Assembly: GCA_051652245.1 (NCBI GenBank)
Contig: JBOFTV010000042.1
Location: 1 to 64,000, forward strand
Source: BHER01 sp051652245
GTDB lineage: Bacteria; Bacillota_I; Bacilli_A; Culicoidibacterales; Culicoidibacteraceae
Direction of reading: 5' to 3'
Length of the DNA: 64,000 bases
Both the position numbers and the translations under genes were made by a program. Under the pieces are notes generated by a model, which searched no databases, had not been told where the DNA came from, and saw nothing but the letters and a program-made list of their open reading frames with translations. Below are positions 37,324-44,846 of this stretch, one piece after another. Position 1 is the first letter of the stretch. Each line of letters starts with the position of its first letter.

Positions 37324-37366
37324 ATCATCCCGTTTTTTTTATTTAACCATTAATTAGGTTTAGAGT

Positions 37367-37504
37367 TTACTTATCCATTCCCGCATGCTCACATATAACC
37401 ACTGAGTAGATAATATTTTTGTCCGGTATCACTTTGTAAATCAGGAAATGCCTATCTGAATTCCTTAACTTACGAACATTGAGTAAGCTGACAAAGAACC
37501 ACTT
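37367..37504 (-). pseudogene. C-terminal fragment of a RelE/ParE-type toxin
   Basis: On the minus strand a stop-bounded stretch of about 45 codons reads NVRKLRNSDRHFLIYKVIPD and then KNIIYSVVICEHAGMDK. The order (L-R-x-L, R-x-F-x-I-x-Y-x-V, I-x-x-x-x-V-x-x-x-H-x-x-M-D) is that of the C-terminal half of RelE/ParE toxins. There is no start codon or antitoxin gene, so it is a remnant. The assignment rests on a short pattern only. Confidence 0.45.
37450..37481 (-). repeat. 32-nt dispersed repeat, copy A
   Basis: The reverse complement of this segment matches 50329-50360 at 28 of 32 positions (core AAGTTAAGGAATTCA). Its last 13 bases, CTTACGAACATTG (37469-37481), recur in the same orientation at 41634-41646. 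It lies inside the toxin remnant and codes for NVRKLRNS. Confidence 0.65.
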
Positions 37505-37530
37505 TCAATAATTATTCTTGTAGTGGTTCT
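37495..37530. terminator. Hairpin, possible terminator
   Basis: Perfect arms AGAACCACT and AGTGGTTCT with an 18-base loop, followed on the plus strand by ATTTTTGG. It lies between xylR and the convergent defence-like gene. Confidence 0.5.
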
Positions 37531-37588
37531 ATTTTTGGGACGTATAATGCCACTAACGAACCCAATAAAGCCCCTTTTCTAAGCTCAC

Positions 37589-39124
37589 TTACTTTAATAA
37601 AAACTCATTTAAATGTAAATCTAAAAACTGATTTCCTTCTAAAATAGAATTACAAGTATTATATATTTCAACATAATGATCTTCCTGAATTTTATTATGA
37701 AGAAATTCAAGTTTTTTTAAGAGTTCATCTTTATACTCCTTCAATAGAATATTAGAATATTCTATGTCTTCACTATGAACTAGTACTTGTCTGCATTTTG
37801 ATAATGCCCATAAAATTTCTCCAATGCACAAAATTTCTTCATTTTCTGTAGCAATTTGATTTACTAGATTATATTTTTTAGAAAAACAATTCAGCATCTG
37901 CGTTGTAACCTCTATAGTAAAAGGAGGAGACAATTTGCTAATTTGTGAAACGTCTTCATTTTCAATTGCCTGTTTTATCTGTTCTAAAAAGTTTTTAGAA
38001 AAGATAACTCCATTCAAGCTTAAGACATTTGGTTCGTTGCTAAATAAAATAATCATATAATCATAATCTAATTCAATAAAAGATGTGCATAAATACAAAA
38101 GTTTTGAGTTTGCCTCATCATTCGTTATTTCAAAATTATTTATAACAATCGGATAATTGCTCAATATTCCATCAAAGAAATAAGATACAGGAAATTCAAC
38201 TGAAAACACCAATGATAATTCATCTAATGTTTCTGATGCCCTTTTTAGTTTATCCTTATAGTTATTCTCATACCAAATTCCAATTTGATATCTATTGAAG
38301 TGTTTTCTAGGTTTATGTTCACTAAAATACATACACGAAATCATAAGCTGTTGATATATTTTCTCTTCACTTAAACACAATTTTTGATGGCTTTCTATTA
38401 GTATTTGCTGTTCTATACATATTTCATTGAAGAATGTCTGCATTTTTTTTAGATTCGATAATGTCTGACGTAAATTTATTAGTGCTAATCGTGATTGTTC
38501 AGTATCTCCACTCAAAAACCCCACAACTTGGTTATAAAAATTTTCTATACTTTGGAAAAAATCTATTTTAACCCTAATCAATCCGTCTGGCAAATTACCT
38601 TTTTTCTCAAAAGGTCTATCTTCATAAGGCATTTTATATGTTCTAATTTTCTTTTTATTTATTGTATCTCTAAGAATATTTATTTGCTCCCCAAGTTTCC
38701 CCCTTGGTTTTTGTTCAAGTACTTTATAAATATATAAATTTATTTTTTTTAATAATTCTACAATCATAGATCTAATAGAAAACCAGTGTTCAACCCACTC
38801 ATAGAAACTATCACATTCAAAGTTACTTAAAATTGTTTTACTCCAAAGTGATGTAAACTCTTGATGAAACATAATTATAATGTTTCTAAGGGGCATAACC
38901 TTATGTGCATCATCAGGTATCTCGTATCCAGCGAACTGGTCTAGTTTTGGCATAATAGAATCTGCACAGTAAGTGTCATAAATAGGTAGCATTTTGCAGA
39001 TTGTTTTTAGTCTTGACACGCTTTGGTCAGTTCCTTTTTTTATTTCGGTTGTAAAAAGTATATACTCTACATAAATTTTTATCTTTTCCCTCACTAACAT
39101 ACACTTGTAGTGATTTAGTTTCAT
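37589..39124 (-). CDS. C-terminal half of a split STAND-type NTPase (probably frameshifted)
   Basis: An open frame of 511 codons, mainly helical and without a recognised catalytic motif. Its first 30 codons are an out-of-frame reading of the end of the upstream gene, and its ATG (39124) has no ribosome binding site. The meaningful part begins GTDQSVSRLKTICKMLPIYD, which continues naturally from the upstream product (KDKNLCRVYTFYNRNKK) if the ribosome or polymerase slips by one base at the run of seven T on the plus strand (39035-39041). The joined protein would have about 1307 residues, the size expected of a STAND defence ATPase, with this half as the sensor. Whether it is a broken gene, a sequence error or programmed slippage cannot be told here. 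Confidence 0.6.
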   Translation of the reverse strand: MKLNHYKCMLVREKIKIYVEYILFTTEIKKGTDQSVSRLKTICKMLPIYDTYCADSIMPKLDQFAGYEIPDDAHKVMPLRNIIIMFHQEFTSLWSKTILSNFECDSFYEWVEHWFSIRSMIVELLKKINLYIYKVLEQKPRGKLGEQINILRDTINKKKIRTYKMPYEDRPFEKKGNLPDGLIRVKIDFFQSIENFYNQVVGFLSGDTEQSRLALINLRQTLSNLKKMQTFFNEICIEQQILIESHQKLCLSEEKIYQQLMISCMYFSEHKPRKHFNRYQIGIWYENNYKDKLKRASETLDELSLVFSVEFPVSYFFDGILSNYPIVINNFEITNDEANSKLLYLCTSFIELDYDYMIILFSNEPNVLSLNGVIFSKNFLEQIKQAIENEDVSQISKLSPPFTIEVTTQMLNCFSKKYNLVNQIATENEEILCIGEILWALSKCRQVLVHSEDIEYSNILLKEYKDELLKKLEFLHNKIQEDHYVEIYNTCNSILEGNQFLDLHLNEFLLK

Positions 39125-41513
39125 TTCTTAGATAGGTTAGAATATCATCTAAATTTTCATTAACAAATTCTATGTATTTTTCCTTATTACCACAAAAATA
39201 GGTATACATAATGGATGCTATTGTATCAACGGAGTAGCTAGTACAATTCTCCCAAATCAATTTCAGAGAGATATTACTTGATAAATCAAAAGATTTTTCA
39301 ATATTAATAAGCCAATACATAATTATAGAAAATGAATTAATATCAGCGGAAACATCAAAGATATTAATTCTTTTTATATAATTATAAAGAGCTTTGCAAA
39401 AAAGATAAATATCTGTTTTCGACAATTCCATTTTGGGTGTTGCATCTCGCAGTTTACATAAATATTCTATATTTTTGTTTTCTGGAAGCAGCGTTCGTAA
39501 CTCATCTAAAGAATGGATGGATTCATCTATCTCCTCAAACTTAGTAAAGGGGTTTAAAGCCGCATCAAAAAGGATTAGTCCACCATGTTCATTTGAATTA
39601 TCATAAATATTTTGATTAACATAGTAATACTGTTGAACACTACCAGAAAATATTCCTCTTAATGCATCTACATATGGTGAAAGATTGTTTTTATCCCATA
39701 GCGTTTCAACTAATTTCACGTAGAACTGCTCCTTATTATTTACTGTTTTTGGAAAATATGAGAATAATTTAGAGTAATATATGTTATCAACAATCTTTAT
39801 AACCTGTAATGCAGTAGTCTCTAACTCGATAAACTCATGAAGCTTGTCAACAATATGCTGTGAGCGAACTGGATGTAGGCCTTCAATATATTTTTCTGAA
39901 CTATTAATTTTAATTAAAAATTCATTCTCAACGCTTTTTAGCAACTCCCCATAATCATACGAAGATGTTTCTGTTAAACTACTTATAAGTTTATTTACTG
40001 AAAGTTTAATTCCGCATATGTCTGCAAAGCAAATTTTACGAAGAATTTCACACTTTATATTTCCTGAATTGCTAGCACTAATTTTTTTAATTTGATTTTC
40101 TATTCGTTCCGATAACATTTCACCATGTGTAAGTATATATATATATTCAATAAGCAAGCTCTTTTCTTTAACAATTTCAAATGATTTTTTCCAGTTTACA
40201 ATAGATGAATGTATTTTACCAGCTTGATTTAGTATATCGAAAATACGCTTTGCCTCTTCTTCCCGTAGAAATAATTTTATTACTTGTAGAGATTTAACAC
40301 AACTTACATCCCCGCTATAATTATACCAATCATCTTCTCTTGTCGTTATAACTATCTTATAATGATTTCTGATTTCATCTTGAAGAAGTTGTGCTAATTT
40401 ATTCCATTCGCTAAGTTGACTATCAAGATTATCAATAATAATTAGCGGTTTTTCACCCATTTTCACTCTTGTAGAAAAGTAAGAAACTATGTGAATTAAT
40501 TCTTTAGGATCATTACACCATAAAAGTTGATAAATTTTATATTCACTTTTCAAATTATATGCTACTTGGAGTGCTAATGTTGTTTTACCTTGACCACTGG
40601 ATGCTTTAATTACAGTTACGCTATTTTTTTCAATAGATGTGGTGACTTCTTCTTCTAACAAAATTCTTCTGACAGGTAATTGCTGTGCTATATCTTGATA
40701 AGTTGGTTTTTTCCCCTCAAAGTAACTACTATCTTTATTAATATTAGACTTGGGTTCAAACGAAACACTTTTTATCCAACCATGTGCTGGATTATGTGCA
40801 CCTCTGCTAATATCATCTTTAATACTTAAAATCAGGTTTTCTAGTCCACTTTTATCAATACTACACATTTGTTCCATTTTTTCTAAGCAATATATTTTAA
40901 TTCCGTTTGCATATAATTTAATGTTACCTGTTGTAATATCATATGAACTCAATAACAACATTTCAATTTCTTTAGATAAATCTTTTTTTCTTTTTTTTTC
41001 AAATGAAATAGTAGATTTGAAATTGCTATATGAAAAATCGCTCCAATTCCATAATGGAGTCTCTTCTTTGATTTTGTCAATGATACCTATCCAATAGTTG
41101 TTGGAGCTGACATCTAAATTATTTTCTATAAGTTTACTCAAATTTCCTTTAGCTATTTCAAAATCGTAGACTAATTTGAATTTTGTATTCCGATCAATAA
41201 GATAAACTTCTAAGTAGTTTTTTAAAACGTCTTTTAAGAAGCTCGCATCTTGCTTATTTTTGGAATATTTCAATTGTATATGTAAAGTAGCATCATCTGA
41301 AATCATGTAGTTAATTTTATCAATATCTTCAATTCCTTCTAGACGAAACAGTATATCATTGCTTTTTTCAGACAATATTATATAACATGAATATAGAAAT
41401 TGATAAGTAAATCCTGAAAGAGCTATTCTACCACCATCTCTAGATTTTAGTAGTTCTTGAGTACTGTCTTTAGGGATGTTCTTTTTGACTTTCCCTTTTT
41501 TCTTTTTTTCCAT
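39027..41513 (-). CDS. STAND-type NTPase with Cap4-like nuclease N-terminus (defence-like)
   Basis: An 828-codon frame. Residues about 25-230 resemble the Cap4/DUF4297-type PD-(D/E)xK nuclease, with GGRIALSGFTYQFL, E59, an aspartate near 73-74 and the QxK pair in HIQLKYS (Q80, K82). A P-loop NTPase follows: Walker A ASSGQGKTTLAL (residues 304-315) and Walker B PLIIIDNLD (about 356-364), then VITTREDDWY as a sensor-like arginine region. This domain order is that of Avs-type STAND proteins, which recognise phage proteins and then cut DNA. The frame overlaps the next by 98 bases and probably continues into it through a -1 shift at seven A. GAGAGGG precedes the ATG, and a TATAAT lies about 50 bases upstream. 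Confidence 0.7.
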   Translation of the reverse strand: MEKKKKGKVKKNIPKDSTQELLKSRDGGRIALSGFTYQFLYSCYIILSEKSNDILFRLEGIEDIDKINYMISDDATLHIQLKYSKNKQDASFLKDVLKNYLEVYLIDRNTKFKLVYDFEIAKGNLSKLIENNLDVSSNNYWIGIIDKIKEETPLWNWSDFSYSNFKSTISFEKKRKKDLSKEIEMLLLSSYDITTGNIKLYANGIKIYCLEKMEQMCSIDKSGLENLILSIKDDISRGAHNPAHGWIKSVSFEPKSNINKDSSYFEGKKPTYQDIAQQLPVRRILLEEEVTTSIEKNSVTVIKASSGQGKTTLALQVAYNLKSEYKIYQLLWCNDPKELIHIVSYFSTRVKMGEKPLIIIDNLDSQLSEWNKLAQLLQDEIRNHYKIVITTREDDWYNYSGDVSCVKSLQVIKLFLREEEAKRIFDILNQAGKIHSSIVNWKKSFEIVKEKSLLIEYIYILTHGEMLSERIENQIKKISASNSGNIKCEILRKICFADICGIKLSVNKLISSLTETSSYDYGELLKSVENEFLIKINSSEKYIEGLHPVRSQHIVDKLHEFIELETTALQVIKIVDNIYYSKLFSYFPKTVNNKEQFYVKLVETLWDKNNLSPYVDALRGIFSGSVQQYYYVNQNIYDNSNEHGGLILFDAALNPFTKFEEIDESIHSLDELRTLLPENKNIEYLCKLRDATPKMELSKTDIYLFCKALYNYIKRINIFDVSADINSFSIIMYWLINIEKSFDLSSNISLKLIWENCTSYSVDTIASIMYTYFCGNKEKYIEFVNENLDDILTYLRNETKSLQVYVSEGKDKNLCRVYTFYNRNKKRN

Positions 41514-41560
41514 GTTTTCCCTCTCTTTCTTTCAAAGCAAAATAAAATTTAAAATTAGTA

Positions 41561-41656
41561 TTAATATTATACCGAATCAGTACGCCCTGTGCCTGGAAAA
41601 AGCATTCGGGGATGCCGTGGCGATTTATAAAAGCTTACGAACATTGGTAAAGTAGT
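41561..41656. other. Non-coding remnant at the right edge of the STAND insert
   Basis: This stretch is clearly richer in G and C than its surroundings (for example TACGCCCTGTGCCTGG). It holds an open plus-strand fragment (YALCLEKAFGDAVAIYKSL) with no start, and on the minus strand the NVRKLL-coding core shared with the toxin remnant at 37.4 kb. CTTACGAACATTG at 41634-41646 repeats 37469-37481. It looks like debris of an older element; I cannot assign it. Confidence 0.4.
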
Positions 41657-41698
41657 AGTGAAATTCTCAGCGGATACATTGATATTGCGTGGGAATGG

Positions 41699-42190
41699 CT
41701 AGTCCTTAATTCGGCCATGCTCTAAGACTAAAATTTGCTGATTAGAACTGCCACGAAATGATAGCGTTGGGTCAAATAAGTGTTTTTCAAAGCGGCCATC
41801 AACGAGAACATCGATTAACTTGAGGCAGCTAATTGCTTGGGGCATTACCACTAATTGCTTATAAGTGTAGCCGGTGTAACACCAGATATTTAAGCCCGTT
41901 GCCAATTTTAATTGCTCCAATAAAACAGCTAGTCCCAAAGGATTGAAAAAGGGGTCACCCCCAGATAACGTAATTCCATCTAATAAGGGATTAGCCTTAA
42001 TTTCTGAAATGATGGTCCATAAGAGGCTGCTAGTCAAAGCGACCCCTTTTTGGGGATTCCAACTTTCCACATTATGACAACCAGGACAACCATGGCTGCA
42101 ACCAGCAAGATAAATTGCATAACGAAGGCCCCAGCCATCAGCAATTGTCTCCGGGTAGACGTTTAATAATCGTAGGCCGTTAAACTCCAT
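41699..42190 (-). CDS. nrdG: Anaerobic ribonucleotide reductase activating protein
   Basis: A 163-residue radical-SAM enzyme that installs the glycyl radical on NrdD. The 4Fe-4S-binding motif CxxxCxxC is in AGCSHGCPGCHN, and TLSGGDPFF is the SAM-binding GGxP-type motif. The start is taken as ATG 42190; GTG at 42199 is an alternative, and either overlaps the nrdD stop. It is translated with nrdD in one operon. The system makes dNTPs without oxygen, so the organism can grow anaerobically. Confidence 0.93.
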   Translation of the reverse strand: MEFNGLRLLNVYPETIADGWGLRYAIYLAGCSHGCPGCHNVESWNPQKGVALTSSLLWTIISEIKANPLLDGITLSGGDPFFNPLGLAVLLEQLKLATGLNIWCYTGYTYKQLVVMPQAISCLKLIDVLVDGRFEKHLFDPTLSFRGSSNQQILVLEHGRIKD

Positions 42191-44543
42191 GCTTAACACG
42201 ATCGCTTTCTTCCAGTCGCTTAGAAGAATTCCAGGTATCTAGACTTCCTGTTAAATAGCCTGTAATTCGGCGGATTCGCATAATTGCTTCGCTTTCGCAA
42301 AGAGGGCATTTAGCATAAATAACCCCTTTATAACCACAACTTTTACAAGTATCCACAGGATGATTAATCGAACCATAACCAATCCCTTCATCATACATAT
42401 GCTTAACGAGTTTAGCAAGAACTACTGTGTTTTGCTTTGCTTCACCATCAAGTTCAACATAAGTAATATGACCCCCTAGAGTTAAGGCATGAAAAGGTGC
42501 CTCTTTTTTGATTTTAGCAAAACTGCTGATGGGCTCTTTTACGTCAATATGAAAAGAATTAACATAGTAGCCGCGGTCATTTACCCCGGGGATAAGACCA
42601 AATAATTTAGCATCAAGTTTGGTAAAGCGTCCACTTAATCCTTCAGCAGGTGTGGCAAGGACGGCATAATTTAACTTATACTTGTCCTTAAACTCGTTAG
42701 CAACTTCATTTAACAATGTTAGCGTCTGATAAAGCGTATTATGTGCAGCTAAACTAACGCCATGACCCAAACCATGCAAAGCGACCATCGCATTATGGCC
42801 ACCAATAAAACCAATGCCTAGAGTGCCTGAATTTAGAACATCAGCAATCGTGTCATCAGCCTTTAAAGCCATGCCGCCTTTAAAAACATCATTGCTCATC
42901 ATAAAAGGAAATTGCTTAGCCAGTGCCGATTTTTGGTACAATAGTCGCAAATACAACTGCTTAGCAACAACGCGTCCTAAAGCGCCTACTTTGGTTAGAA
43001 ATAAGGAAACACTAAGTGCTTCAACCGCTTTAATAGTTCCAGTTGGCAAGGCAGTTAGCGCTTCTTGTTTAGCAACAATTGCTAATCGGGGTAAATTAAG
43101 CGTTGTAAAAGAAAGATTTCCGCGTCCCAAAGATGATTTTTCTCCATGTAAATTTTCGAACACACGTGTCCGACAGCCCATCGTTGCCACTTCATAACGA
43201 TAGCGCTGAGGATCATTTTTCTGCCATAAGGGATTTTGATTAAAAGGGGCATCAAGGAAGACAAAATTAGGGAAAAGACTTGTTGCAGTTGTTGAAATTG
43301 CCGCTAACAGCAAATCAAAATTAGGAGCTGTAAAAGCAAGATTCCCAGCACAGGCCTCCTTAAAATCAGCTAAAGCGGCCCTCATATCAGCGTCGCTATA
43401 CGATATTCCAGCTTTAACCTTGAAAATTTGAATGGGAAAAATTGGCGTTTGCCCATGACCAAGACCCGCAACCGTTGCCCGTAATAGCTCGCTAATAACC
43501 ATCCGGCCCTCGGGTGAAGTGTCAGTCCCATAATTAATTGAGCTAAAGACAACTTGATTGCCCCCACGAGAATGCATCGTATTAAGATTATGGATAAAGC
43601 CTTCCATCGCTTGATAGGTCAAATTTTGTGTTTTCGTTTCGGCTTTTTTCAAAATTAAGGAGATTTGGGTGGGTGAAAAGGCAAATTGCTTGGTTAAGAG
43701 TAAAATCTGTTGCTGGGAGAGGGCGATTGAGGGAATGTATTGTTTAATTGTTGTTTTAAGTGACTTTCTAGCTAGTGGAAGCTTTAGAGCATCCGCCAAA
43801 AAGCAGAGATCTTCGCTGACAATTTTACAGAAAGTCTTTAAAACGCCTGGTGCCATGAAGTAGTCAAATGCTGGAATTGCCTGACCGCCATGCTGCTCGT
43901 TTTGATTTGTTTGAAAAATAATTGTAGCAAGGGTTGCGTAACTTTGAATCGATTGTGGCGTGCGAATACTCCCATTTTTGGTTGTAAAACCACGGGTAAA
44001 AAGGTCGGCTAAATCGTATTGGAGGCATGTGGTTGTTTTTGTGGGATAGTAGTCTAAATCATGAATATGGATATCGCCATTTTGGTGTAATAAAGCATGA
44101 TTTTCATGCAGGAGGTACTTATAAGTGTAATCTTTGGTCACTTCAGAGGCAAAAGTCATCATCTGTCCGGCCGGTGTGTGTGCTGACATATTTGCGTTTT
44201 CGTTATTAACATCATTTGCTTCAACGGCAACAATGCCATCCATAACTTGCTTCATCATCGTTTTTGTGTCTCTTTGGGTTGTGCGCCAGTGGCGATATAA
44301 AATATATTTTTTGGCAACCTGAGGATTGTTTTGCATCAGCACGGCTTCAACAATATCCTGAACTTCCTCCACCGCAACGGTTGGCCCAACTATCTGCTTG
44401 CAAACACTTAAAGTGAGTAGCTTAACATCGTCATTCCTAGGTGAAATCCCACTCGCCTCAAAAGCTTTCGCAAGCGCACAGTGAATTTTATTTTTGTTAA
44501 ATGGCTGACGCAAACCATCCCGCTTTAAAATTGTAATCATCAT
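42180..44543 (-). CDS. nrdD: Anaerobic (class III) ribonucleoside-triphosphate reductase
   Basis: About 787 residues. An N-terminal ATP-cone (ILKRDGLRQPFNKNKIHCAL and the block VEEVQDIVEAVL) provides allosteric control. The large barrel carries TCLQYDLADLF, HSRGGNQVVFSS and GFIGGHNAMVALHGLG. A C-terminal zinc site has CKSC and CPLC, and the glycyl-radical loop is RRITGYLTG. The first ATG (44564) overlaps the ribosome binding site GAGAGGATC, so ATG 44543 is the better start. It is followed by nrdG with overlapping ends. Candidate NrdR boxes lie upstream. All expected domains are present. Confidence 0.95.
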   Translation of the reverse strand: MMITILKRDGLRQPFNKNKIHCALAKAFEASGISPRNDDVKLLTLSVCKQIVGPTVAVEEVQDIVEAVLMQNNPQVAKKYILYRHWRTTQRDTKTMMKQVMDGIVAVEANDVNNENANMSAHTPAGQMMTFASEVTKDYTYKYLLHENHALLHQNGDIHIHDLDYYPTKTTTCLQYDLADLFTRGFTTKNGSIRTPQSIQSYATLATIIFQTNQNEQHGGQAIPAFDYFMAPGVLKTFCKIVSEDLCFLADALKLPLARKSLKTTIKQYIPSIALSQQQILLLTKQFAFSPTQISLILKKAETKTQNLTYQAMEGFIHNLNTMHSRGGNQVVFSSINYGTDTSPEGRMVISELLRATVAGLGHGQTPIFPIQIFKVKAGISYSDADMRAALADFKEACAGNLAFTAPNFDLLLAAISTTATSLFPNFVFLDAPFNQNPLWQKNDPQRYRYEVATMGCRTRVFENLHGEKSSLGRGNLSFTTLNLPRLAIVAKQEALTALPTGTIKAVEALSVSLFLTKVGALGRVVAKQLYLRLLYQKSALAKQFPFMMSNDVFKGGMALKADDTIADVLNSGTLGIGFIGGHNAMVALHGLGHGVSLAAHNTLYQTLTLLNEVANEFKDKYKLNYAVLATPAEGLSGRFTKLDAKLFGLIPGVNDRGYYVNSFHIDVKEPISSFAKIKKEAPFHALTLGGHITYVELDGEAKQNTVVLAKLVKHMYDEGIGYGSINHPVDTCKSCGYKGVIYAKCPLCESEAIMRIRRITGYLTGSLDTWNSSKRLEESDRVKHGV

Positions 44544-44607
44544 GTTAGCAATCGATCCTCTCATTGGTAATTATCATTTAATTATAGTACAAAATCACCC
44601 CAAAAAC

Positions 44608-44642
44608 AAACACTATTTTTCACAAAATATAGTGAAATAGTG
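44608..44642 (-). promoter_or_regulatory. Candidate NrdR boxes upstream of nrdD
   Basis: AAACACTATTTTTCAC and CACAAAATATAGTGAA lie side by side and together form an interrupted palindrome (CACTATTT...AAATAGTG). Each half resembles the ACACWATATATWGTGT NrdR box. The closeness of the two halves is not typical, so a hairpin or another repressor is possible. Confidence 0.45.
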
Positions 44643-44846
44643 CAGCTTCAACAAGGTAAAAAAAATCCCACCCTATTTTATACCTAAATCACAATTATTA
44701 ACAGGGAACACTAATACGATCGGTATTAATTTTGTCGAAAAGTTAAATTATCAAATCTGGAAAGCTAAAAATGTATCAAATATACCCGTTCTCGTGGTAT
44801 AATTGTTAAAGTTAAAAAAGCAAAACAAGTAAAAGGAGACAGGAAT

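Noticed and set aside
44565..44846. Possible SRP RNA gene upstream of dnaX, as in Bacillus subtilis
   Set aside because: No GGTGCT/GNAR-type SRP RNA motifs; the gap holds only the nrdD operator-like palindrome and the dnaX promoter.
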